The position numbers and the translations under genes were made by a program. From JAGGYK01 sp034716155 (GTDB lineage Bacteria > Desulfobacterota > Desulfomonilia > UBA1062), in the NCBI GenBank assembly GCA_034716155.1, contig JAYEFR010000269.1, positions 1 to 6,830 on the forward strand: a stretch of 6,830 nt of DNA. Reading direction: 5' to 3'. Each line of letters opens with the position of its first letter. Position 1 is the first letter of the stretch. The notes beneath the pieces were generated by a model. The model did not search any database, had not been told where the DNA came from, and was given only the letters and a program-made list of their open reading frames with translations. Below are positions 1-4,010 of this stretch, one piece after another.

Positions 1-139
1 TTACCAATTAAATTTATTAATTTTCCACTTGACTTGTTTACTATAGGGTGTCCCCTCGTCCTTTCCTAAGTCAAACGTAGACTTGACCCCTCTTGACCCT
101 TCCTAAGTCAAACGTAGACTTGACCCCCTCTCCTCCTTT
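1..139. repeat. Long direct repeat, copy 1 (truncated by window edge or starting here)
   Basis: Bases 1-139 reappear at 317-454 with no difference I could find apart from one extra C near base 128 in this copy. The block starts with an AT-rich part (TTACCAATTAAATTT...), then CCACTTGACTTG, then TATAGGGTGTCCCC, and ends with two copies of a 28-bp hairpin unit. There is no coding potential. The near-identity implies a recent duplication or active homogenisation. Because copy 1 begins at the window edge, the repeat may extend further left. Confidence 0.95.
63..127. repeat. Paired 28-bp hairpin repeats, REP-like (first pair)
   Basis: A 28-bp unit beginning TTCCTAAGTCAAACG and ending GACTTGACCCC occurs at 63-90 and again at 100-127, separated by 9 bp (TCTTGACCC). 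Each unit contains two overlapping inverted repeats: AAGTC/GACTT (68-72 with 80-84) and GTCAA/TTGAC with an 8-base loop, so it can fold into a small hairpin on either strand. The size, pairing and hairpin are typical of REP-type intergenic elements mobilised in trans by Y1 (RAYT) transposases. No such transposase is in the window, so that assignment is inference. Confidence 0.75.
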
Positions 140-316
140 TTGATTTCTCAAATGATTACAAGAAACTAGATGTAGACACTACAAATAAACGGAAAATGAT
201 ACCTAACTATTTATATTCATTCAATATATCCTCAAACCACCAAAGGGAACTTCCGCTCTAAGGATCTTGTATTTCTTCGTTCTGAAAAAAGTCCTATCTG
301 TATCTAATTAATTTTA
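140..316. other. AT-rich spacer between the two long repeats, no gene seen
   Basis: About 177 bp separates the two long repeats. It is AT-rich and has no open frame with a start and ribosome binding site. On the minus strand a stop-to-stop frame of about 28 codons (roughly 305-224) reads a plausible but unrecognised peptide without a start codon. It could be the decayed tail of a gene once located here. I see no attC, tRNA or promoter of note. Confidence 0.5.
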
Positions 317-454
317 TTACCAATTAAATTTATTAATTTTCCACTTGACTTGTTTACTATAGGGTGTCCCCTCGTCCTTTCCTAAGTCAAACGTAGACTT
401 GACCCCTCTTGACCCTTCCTAAGTCAAACGTAGACTTGACCCCTCTCCTCCTTT
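317..454. repeat. Long direct repeat, copy 2
   Basis: Second copy of the block at 1-139, offset by 316 bp. It ends within a base or two of the TAA stop of the lipoprotein gene (453-455), so the repeat forms that gene's 3' untranslated region. The coincidence of the repeat end with the stop codon suggests that the element inserted, or was duplicated, immediately behind the gene. The hairpins could stabilise or end the lipoprotein mRNA. Confidence 0.95.
379..443. repeat. Paired 28-bp hairpin repeats, REP-like (second pair)
   Basis: The same two 28-bp units as at 63-127, here at 379-406 and 416-443, with the same 9-bp spacer. They lie 10-74 bp downstream of the lipoprotein stop codon, the usual location of REP-type hairpins. 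On the minus strand, which is the transcribed strand here, each reads GGGGTCAAGTCTACGTTTGA. Confidence 0.75.
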
Positions 455-872
455 ATCTTTGTATATCATATTCAGTTCCATCACTGGTAACGCCAACGCC
501 AATACATTTTCCTGTCCACGCGTTGCAAAGGAGTTGAATTTTCATTTTTGTTCCACGATCACCTACCACAGTTCCCATATACATACCTGTATTACCACTT
601 GACATACCAGTTGCCATTATTGGAGTAGAACCTATTGTGGCAATTCCTGAACTCATCACGCTTCGTGGAGGTATCCAAATGAGTTTTCCCTGGAACATTT
701 CGCCTGACGGTAATGACATTTTAATAGTGGTCTGGCCCATACCATCACTATAAGAACCCTGAATTACATCTCCCGCCCCTCTCGGAATAAATGTCAGATT
801 GCCTGCACAACCCATGAGAAGGAGTGTAAAAGATACACTTAACAGAGAAACCTTAATGAATTTATTATCCAT
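453..872 (-). CDS. Small outer-membrane-type lipoprotein of unknown function
   Basis: Encodes a 139-residue protein. The start at 872 is chosen because a strong AAGGAGG (878-884) lies 5 bases upstream; an upstream ATG at 899 would add nine residues but has no such site. The N-terminus is a lipoprotein signal: charged MDNKFIK, a hydrophobic stretch, then lipobox LMGC with the acylated cysteine at residue 22. The next residues are A and G, not D, which favours outer-membrane sorting. The mature part of about 118 residues is rich in glycine, serine and methionine (GSYSDGMGQ, SGNTGMYMG) and ends DGTEYDIQR. It resembles small uncharacterised proteobacterial lipoproteins with an N-terminal FIPR and a C-terminal YDLQ-like end, but I recognise no named domain. 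It lies 81 bp downstream of the cyclase-like gene on the same strand, and its 3' flank is the long repeat. Whether it belongs to the integron array is unclear, because I found no attC behind it. Confidence 0.85.
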   Translation of the reverse strand: MDNKFIKVSLLSVSFTLLLMGCAGNLTFIPRGAGDVIQGSYSDGMGQTTIKMSLPSGEMFQGKLIWIPPRSVMSSGIATIGSTPIMATGMSSGNTGMYMGTVVGDRGTKMKIQLLCNAWTGKCIGVGVTSDGTEYDIQR

Positions 873-940
873 TTTTTCCTCCTTCTGTGTAGAATCCATT
901 TTATTTCCAGATGTCCTGTTATCGAATAATTGATCTTAAT

Positions 941-956
941 TGATTTTTAAAAATCA
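941..956. repeat. Perfect 16-bp palindrome at the end of the cyclase-like gene
   Basis: TGATTTTTAAAAATCA is an exact palindrome that includes the TGA stop codon (956-954) of the cyclase-like gene. It could be a weak AT-only hairpin or a protein-binding site ahead of the lipoprotein gene. It lacks a GC stem, so I do not call it a terminator. Confidence 0.5.
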
Positions 957-1661
957 CTCCAGATTAAGTGCCTTTCGAGTATTTCTCTTCCACGCTGATG
1001 ATAATTCATTACCCGCAAGATACTTTTTGAGCAGACTTTCCATATTTAACGCGTCGGGCGGAAGTAATCCTGTCTGAGCTACAAGATCTATCAGCGACGG
1101 AAAACTGGTATGCAGCCAATCAATTGCCAGGAGGTCGCTGTCAAAAATATCTATAAACTGTGCTTCTTTGGGTATGCGTGATAATAAAGATTTCTCAAGT
1201 ACTAATAAGCTGCCAGATGGAGATAAGCTCAAGACTTTATGAGAAATAATAAGAGCAGTACCCATAACGGGGAAAATTGTCATTAAACCACTTCCGAGAC
1301 GAATTACTCCATTCTCTCCGCTGTTTTCTCTTATGCAATTTGGATAACATCCTTTGACATCAGCGAAAGAGCCTTCTGATATTGCGGACTTAGCAGTTCC
1401 GCCTGCCTTCAGTACGAACCTCATTAGCAAAATAGCAATGCTCAGTGGCACTTCAAGAGTTTCAACTCCAAATTCACCAACAATTACAAAACCGTCACCA
1501 AGTTGGTGAGCAAATATCCTATTGGGCGAATTAGAGAAACATTTTGACCCTATAATATAGATTCCCTCCATGAGTGCACCCAGTGAAAGTAGCGCTTGAG
1601 AGTTTTGCTCATAGATAGCACTAAAGCCCTCAATGTCGATGTATATTGACCATCTATCCAT
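954..1661 (-). CDS. Class III nucleotidyl cyclase-like protein, function unknown
   Basis: Encodes 235 residues; the ATG at 1661 has GGTGA five bases upstream. The N-terminus reads YIDIEGFSAIYE (D9) and, after a helix-rich stretch, AHQLGDGFVIV (D56). These match the two metal-binding aspartate motifs of class III adenylate/guanylate cyclase catalytic domains (DIxGF and GDG), so a cyclase or cyclase-like fold is likely. I do not see the usual Asn-Arg transition-state motif clearly, and the second half (residues 120-235, including RLGSGLMTIFPVMGTALI) is unlike known cyclases, so activity is uncertain. There is no membrane segment or signal peptide, so it is probably cytoplasmic. The gene begins 34 bases after the recombination point of the attC at 1690-1749, so it is the next cassette of the integron array. 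Pycsar-type immunity also uses small class III cyclases, but no effector gene (TIR or membrane protein) sits beside this one, so I do not propose that role. Confidence 0.7.
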   Translation of the reverse strand: MDRWSIYIDIEGFSAIYEQNSQALLSLGALMEGIYIIGSKCFSNSPNRIFAHQLGDGFVIVGEFGVETLEVPLSIAILLMRFVLKAGGTAKSAISEGSFADVKGCYPNCIRENSGENGVIRLGSGLMTIFPVMGTALIISHKVLSLSPSGSLLVLEKSLLSRIPKEAQFIDIFDSDLLAIDWLHTSFPSLIDLVAQTGLLPPDALNMESLLKKYLAGNELSSAWKRNTRKALNLE

Positions 1662-1689
1662 GTAATATCACCAATATTATCTATCCTTC

Positions 1690-1749
1690 ACCTAACGCAC
1701 TAATCACGGGGCGCGGCTTTTTGCGCTCCCGTGAATTAGATTGTTGGCA
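1690..1749 (-). other. attC: Integron attC recombination site of the yefM-yoeB cassette
   Basis: Read on the minus strand, the site starts with outer box R'' TGCCAAC (1749-1743) and ends with R' GTTAGGT (1696-1690). Between them CTAATTCACGGG pairs with CCCGTGATTAG, leaving one T unpaired, and an inner GCGC/GCGC step sits below a loop. One extrahelical base in an otherwise perfect stem is the structural signature of attC. The 60-bp length is normal. Integrase would cut between G and TT of the R' box, between 1696 and 1695. R'' does not pair perfectly with the R' it now faces but is the exact complement of GTTGGCA, the junction at the start of the yefM-yoeB cassette. This is what a cassette that once closed on itself should show. 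Confidence 0.88.
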
Positions 1750-1763
1750 GCTTTATATGATGA

Positions 1764-2024
1764 TCAGTAATGATAACGAGCTTGAACAAAATCGATTCTT
1801 TCATGCCCAACAACATAAACCAACCGATGCTCCTGAGTAATTCGACGTGACCATACACCTGAACCAAGAAACTTCAGAGGCTCAGGTTTACCGATACCTT
1901 GAAATGGATCTTGCATAATCGCCTCGATTAATTGAAAAACACGAAGCCCTGTCTTGCGGTCGGTTTCTACCCAATACTTTAAGTCTTCTCTAAATTCAGG
2001 TTGAAACACGGACTCTCGCTTCAT
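1764..2024 (-). CDS. yoeB: YoeB-family toxin, ribosome-dependent mRNA interferase
   Basis: An 86-residue protein from the ATG at 2024, close to the 84 residues of E. coli YoeB. The family sequence is evident: VFQPEFREDLKYWVETDRK, then GIGKPEPLKFLGSGVWSRRI, then QEHRLVYVV, and the final RYHY. The catalytic residues of E. coli YoeB (E46, R65, H83, Y84) correspond here to E48, R67, H85 and Y86, all present, so the toxin should be active. YoeB enters the ribosomal A site and cleaves mRNA; YefM neutralises it. The start is uncertain: the ATG lies 28 bases after the yefM stop and has no clear ribosome binding site. A TTG at 2060-2058, overlapping the end of yefM, would add a basic 12-residue N-terminus (SKSPKKKSKSS) and give translational coupling. 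The gene sits inside an integron cassette. Confidence 0.93.
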   Translation of the reverse strand: MKRESVFQPEFREDLKYWVETDRKTGLRVFQLIEAIMQDPFQGIGKPEPLKFLGSGVWSRRITQEHRLVYVVGHERIDFVQARYHY

Positions 2025-2052
2025 GCTGGATTTTGACTTTTTCTTAGGGCTT

Positions 2053-2331
2053 TTACTCAAAACCAATCTCGTTACGAAGTTCATCAATTGTTTGAGGAGC
2101 GCCAACTGTTTTTCGTACTCTATCGAGTGCGGTAAGAAGCCGATTTGCATTATTGGGTGATCTAAGCAAGTGTGCAGTTTCCAATATGCCAGCCAACTCA
2201 TCGGCAGTTATCAAAGCGACGTCTTCTCTTCCACGCCGCTGGATGATTACCACTTCACGATTTTTAGTTACCTCATCTAATAATGACGCCAACTTTGACC
2301 GGGCATGTGTATATGTTGTTTGAATAGCCAT
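2053..2331 (-). CDS. yefM: YefM-family antitoxin (Phd/YefM)
   Basis: A 92-residue protein; the ATG at 2331 is chosen because GGAGG (2341-2337) lies five bases upstream. The N-terminal half (QTTYTHARSKLASLLDEV, then REVVIIQRRGREDVALI) is the Phd/YefM DNA-binding fold. The region after residue 45 (ADELAGILETAHLLRSPNNANRL) is the typical linker into the disordered toxin-binding tail that ends NEIGFE. It precedes yoeB, the standard order, and should both block the YoeB active site and repress the operon. Immediately upstream are TGTACA-type palindromes like those bound by E. coli YefM, overlapping a promoter. No truncation is seen. Confidence 0.93.
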   Translation of the reverse strand: MAIQTTYTHARSKLASLLDEVTKNREVVIIQRRGREDVALITADELAGILETAHLLRSPNNANRLLTALDRVRKTVGAPQTIDELRNEIGFE

Positions 2332-2348
2332 ATTTGCCTCCAAAATTT

Positions 2349-2389
2349 ATGTACAGACATACAGTACATGTTTATAGCAAACATGTCAA
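2349..2389 (-). promoter_or_regulatory. yefM-yoeB promoter with overlapping autoregulatory operator
   Basis: Minus-strand reading gives a perfect -35 TTGACA (2389-2384), a 17-base spacer, and a -10-like TACTGT (2366-2361). Overlapping it are the inverted repeat ATGTAC/GTACAT (2349-2354 and 2364-2369) and two copies of the palindrome ACATGT (2366-2371, 2381-2386). TGTACA-centred palindromes are the known binding sites of YefM, so repression by the YefM-YoeB complex would cover both promoter boxes. Confidence 0.7.
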
Positions 2390-2422
2390 TCTTGTTTGCA
2401 GATCACGATCGATTTGTATATC

Positions 2423-2480
2423 TGCCAACATTTGAATTCAGCCGCCGCTTTTAGCGGTCGGCTGGGATGAATAGTTAGGC
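2423..2480 (-). other. attC: Second integron attC site, belonging to the upstream cassette
   Basis: Minus-strand R'' is GCCTAAC (2480-2474) and R' is GTTGGCA (2429-2423). The stem CAGCCG-A-CCGCT pairs with AGCGG-CGGCTG around an AAA loop, perfect except for one extrahelical A. At 58 bp it has the normal attC layout. Its last six bases TTGGCA are the first six of the yefM-yoeB cassette. R'' predicts that its own cassette should begin TTAGGC somewhere to the right. I found no such junction, so that cassette is incomplete. Confidence 0.85.
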
Positions 2481-2543
2481 CAGTTTTTCGTTTTGTCCAA
2501 TGCCAAGGGCTAACCCTGTTACCCCTCTCTTTTTAGATGTCAT
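2475..2543 (-). pseudogene. Short ORF or gene tail ending in the attC outer box
   Basis: A 22-codon frame starts at an ATG (2543) and reads MTSKKRGVTGLALGIGQNEK, then LA, ending at a TAA that lies inside the attC box GCCTAAC (2480-2474). Stops inside R'' are common for genuine cassette genes, so this is probably the 3' end of the gene whose attC is at 2423-2480. The frame is open for a few more codons upstream of the ATG and then meets a TGA near the group II intron border (2568). This fits loss of the rest of the gene. No good ribosome binding site is seen. I do not recognise the peptide; it may also be a chance frame. Confidence 0.35.
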
Positions 2544-2580
2544 AATTAAAAGCAAGAATCAAACGAAGTCGCGGTAGGAA

Positions 2581-2640
2581 TGCCGGTTACCCGGCACCCC
2601 CCGCACAGATCCCAGCGTGCACTGCTGATGCACTAGGCTC
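2581..2640 (-). ncRNA. Group II intron domains V and VI
   Basis: Domain V spans 2640-2608, 33 nt from GAGCC to GGGATC. The AGC catalytic triad is near its start, a perfect distal stem GTGCA/TGCAC carries a seven-base loop, and a two-base bulge lies on the 3' side. One lower-stem pair is a G-A mismatch, perhaps a sign of decay. Domain VI is TGCCGG-GTAA-CCGGCA (2596-2581). These are the most conserved parts of any group II intron and support the identification. Confidence 0.72.
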
Positions 2641-2862
2641 CTGCTTCGAGTATTGACGCGCATGCATTCCAGCATACCGTATCTTATCCAACTCATTTGG
2701 CAGGAATATCCAGCTCTGTGCCTGGCCCCTGTTTCGCTTGGACGAATTCCTCTCAGCCAGCCCCCCTTTCTCCACCTTCTCCGCCATAGGCTTGTTGTCA
2801 CCCGTCTTGTTCGAAGGCTTCTCAGATATTATTGGGCTGTCAGACTCCCTGTATCCGTTCAT
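2587..2862 (-). pseudogene. Deleted group II intron reverse transcriptase/maturase (N-terminal stub)
   Basis: The frame from the ATG at 2862 (or GTG at 2865), with AAGGA 11 bases upstream, gives 91 codons. Residues 1-62 (MNGYRESDSPIISEK..., MAEKVEKGGLAERNSSKRN, GQAQSW, PNELDKIR) look like the N-terminal leader of group II intron RT/maturases before the first RT motif. After PNELDKIR the frame runs directly into intron 3' RNA sequence (GMHARQYSKQEP...) and stops. The whole RT catalytic core including YADD, the maturase X domain and any endonuclease domain are absent. An internal deletion of well over 1 kb, with its junction near 2675, explains this. It is not a functional protein. Confidence 0.72.
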
Positions 2863-3316
2863 CACTGCTTTATTCCTTAAAGGATTTTCAATGCGGACCT
2901 TAATGCAATCTAAATAAGGCCAGATACAGGGCCTCCCGATTCCAGCGCAAAAAGCTTCCATGCATGCATGGGGTCTCCGACCCCGCCAAGTTCTCATATC
3001 CCCGTCTGCATCTCCGTACCGTAGTGTGCACTGGATACCGTATTTGTTTCACGGGCAGAGGTAATAGCCTGACCATTAGCATGGGCAGGCCTCGCATTTC
3101 GATCTGTAAAATATTGTCTTCTGTACACTTAAAGAACATCGGCACTTGGACTCATGCCTCTTATGAGTCTCAATACTCAGCCTGCACTTTCCCTTATCAA
3201 CGCTTCGCCGGCAATGTTGCCATTACCAGCGCATGACTCAGGACTGATGCGGGTGGATAGTCCTTCATCATAGGACACTTTCAATCCCTACTTCTTGCCG
3301 GTCTTAATCGGCGCTC

Positions 3317-3335
3317 TCAAACGTAACCTTGACCC
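3317..3335. repeat. Degenerate copy of the CAAACGTAGACTTGACC repeat core
   Basis: TCAAACGTAACCTTGACCC differs by two bases of 19 from the core of the 28-bp units at the left end of the window, and it directly adjoins the proposed 5' end of the group II intron. It is probably an old member of the same repeat family, and possibly the site the intron entered. Confidence 0.6.
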
Positions 3336-3352
3336 GTTTCCTTCCGAAAACC

Positions 3353-3368
3353 ACGGGATATAGCCCGT
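3353..3368 (-). terminator. Possible weak terminator after vapBC
   Basis: Downstream of the vapC stop (18 bases on), the minus strand reads ACGGG-CTATAT-CCCGT followed shortly by TTTT. The stem is only five base pairs and the T run is short and offset by two Gs, so this is a weak candidate. Confidence 0.35.
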
Positions 3369-3385
3369 CCATCTTCATGCCATTA

Positions 3386-3751
3386 TTATCTTTTTCTAAA
3401 TGTCAATTCAAGTTGGTCTGCCGCAGATTTTAACCTTTTATCTGCTGTCCACAGTGGTACTCCGGTCAACTGAGCAGACGCTAAAAGGTGGACATCGACG
3501 AAACCAACACCTTTCCCCATTAGGTGATTTCGACCAATAAAGAATAGAAATTCGTCAAATTCAATTGTCGGAGCCATTGGAAGGGAATGAAGTAAGGAGA
3601 TGACTTCCTTCCGGTTTTTCAGATCACCACAGGCGAGCTCGCCAATAATAAATGGGTGGCACATAACCTCAGCATCCATTAGCAACTTTTCAAGTTGCCG
3701 GCTACCTTGACGCAGGTGAGTAACCCAAATTGAAGTGTCAACAAGGACCAT
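3386..3751 (-). CDS. vapC: VapC-family PIN-domain ribonuclease toxin
   Basis: A 121-residue PIN-domain protein from the ATG at 3751 (MVLVDTSIWV). The acidic active-site quartet is complete: D5 in LVDTSIW, E38 in IIGELA, D86 in GFVDVHLLASA and D104 in WTADKRL. The length fits VapC. These enzymes cut specific structured RNAs, often tRNA or rRNA, with Mg2+ or Mn2+, and are inactive when bound by VapB. The ATG lies 8 bases beyond the vapB stop with no clear ribosome binding site; an in-frame TTG at 3763 overlaps that stop by two bases. Either implies translational coupling. I prefer the ATG because most relatives start MVLVDTS or similar. Confidence 0.92.
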   Translation of the reverse strand: MVLVDTSIWVTHLRQGSRQLEKLLMDAEVMCHPFIIGELACGDLKNRKEVISLLHSLPMAPTIEFDEFLFFIGRNHLMGKGVGFVDVHLLASAQLTGVPLWTADKRLKSAADQLELTFRKR

Positions 3752-3759
3752 GGTAGTTT

Positions 3760-3957
3760 TCAAGCAAATTTTCGTCTTGGAATGGGACGAAGGTTATTTT
3801 CGGTTCCACCGAGTTTAGCAAGTCTCTTGCTACTTTCGCGGGCAATTAAAGCTTCTAAACCAAGCCGCACTAAAGAGGTTTTCTCCTTAATCCCTGTCAG
3901 CCGCGATGCCTTTTCCAATAGCTTGTCTTCTATGTTTAGTGTTGTTCTCATATGCAT
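3760..3957 (-). CDS. vapB: VapB-family antitoxin
   Basis: A 65-residue protein from the ATG at 3957; an ATG at 3951 would give 63 residues beginning MRTTLNIEDKLLEKASRLTG, the conserved start of this family. GGTG seven bases before 3957 slightly favours the longer form. Residues 3-45 are the ribbon-helix-helix DNA-binding part (RTTLNI strand, then EKASRLTGIKEKTSLVRLGLEALIARES). The tail GGTENNLRPIPRRKFA would wrap around VapC. It precedes vapC by only 8 bases, and palindromes in its upstream region are likely its operator. It is complete and intact. Confidence 0.9.
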   Translation of the reverse strand: MHMRTTLNIEDKLLEKASRLTGIKEKTSLVRLGLEALIARESSKRLAKLGGTENNLRPIPRRKFA

Positions 3958-3987
3958 TAATATGCACCAATCATGCATACATGTCAA
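3953..3987 (-). promoter_or_regulatory. vapBC promoter and operator-like palindromes
   Basis: Minus-strand TTGACA (3987-3982) is followed after 17 bases by CATATT (3964-3959), a 4/6 match to the -10 box. Two palindromic elements overlap it: TGCAT-TAAT-ATGCA (3953-3966) and CATGCATACATG (3972-3983). They are the natural binding sites for VapB. A start site 6-7 bases past the -10 box would fall at or beside the vapB ATG, so the message may be nearly leaderless. Confidence 0.5.
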
Positions 3988-4010
3988 ATAAAAATTTGAT
4001 TTAAAGATAA

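Larger units (their letters stand above)
1696..2428 (-). mobile_element. Complete integron gene cassette carrying yefM-yoeB
   Basis: The cassette runs on the minus strand from TTGGCA (2428-2423), immediately after the G of the upstream attC, to the G of its own attC (1696), 733 bp in all. It holds a promoter/operator, yefM, yoeB and attC in the normal order, with the genes pointing toward attC. Toxin-antitoxin cassettes with their own promoter are well known in large chromosomal integrons, where they are thought to stabilise the array. The matched ends (start TTGGCA, R'' TGCCAAC) argue that it is intact and could be excised if an integrase were supplied. None is encoded in the window. Confidence 0.85.
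2568..3316 (-). mobile_element. Group II intron relic with its reverse transcriptase deleted
   Basis: The 3' end shows the standard group II architecture on the minus strand: a domain V-like hairpin (2640-2608), the linker TGTGCGGGGGG, a domain VI-like hairpin closed by GTAA (2596-2581), and a terminus CCTACCGCGAC. The region from about 3300 to 2870 resembles the 5' domains of proteobacterial group II introns (segments such as GGTAATGGCAACATTGCCGG, GAGTCCAAGTGCCGATG and GAGGCCTGCCCATGC). The likely 5' end is GAGCGCC at 3316, one base off the usual GTGCG start. At about 749 bp it is far shorter than the roughly 2 kb or more of an ORF-carrying intron, because the maturase is gone. It cannot move by itself; splicing would need an RT in trans, and the altered 5' end may prevent it. 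Exact borders are inferred from consensus and uncertain by several bases. Confidence 0.75.

Noticed and set aside
63..127. CRISPR-like array from the 28-bp repeats
   Set aside because: Only two units per block, separated by a 9-bp spacer that is itself the same in both blocks, and no cas genes. This fits REP-type hairpins or tandem duplication, not a CRISPR.
201..207. ACCTAAC near 201 as a missing attC R' box for the cyclase cassette
   Set aside because: The box alone is seven bases; no paired R'' or stem with an extrahelical base is found nearby, so chance occurrence is likelier.
954..1661. Pycsar anti-phage cyclase
   Set aside because: The cyclase motifs and small size are suggestive, but no TIR or transmembrane effector is adjacent, and the next gene is a lipoprotein. 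No support beyond the shared fold.
2439..2464. Rho-independent terminator upstream of yefM
   Set aside because: The GC-rich hairpin is present but lacks a U-run on either strand and is flanked by R-box sequences; it is explained by the attC stem.
2568..2680. Insertion of a group IIC-attC intron into the attC at 2423-2480
   Set aside because: Such introns enter the attC stem itself. Here the attC is uninterrupted and the intron 3' border is about 90 bp away, next to different exon sequence.
2964..3236. Plus-strand ORF of 90 codons across the intron 5' region
   Set aside because: It lies antisense to structured group II intron RNA, has no ribosome binding site and no recognisable protein features, so it is a chance open frame.
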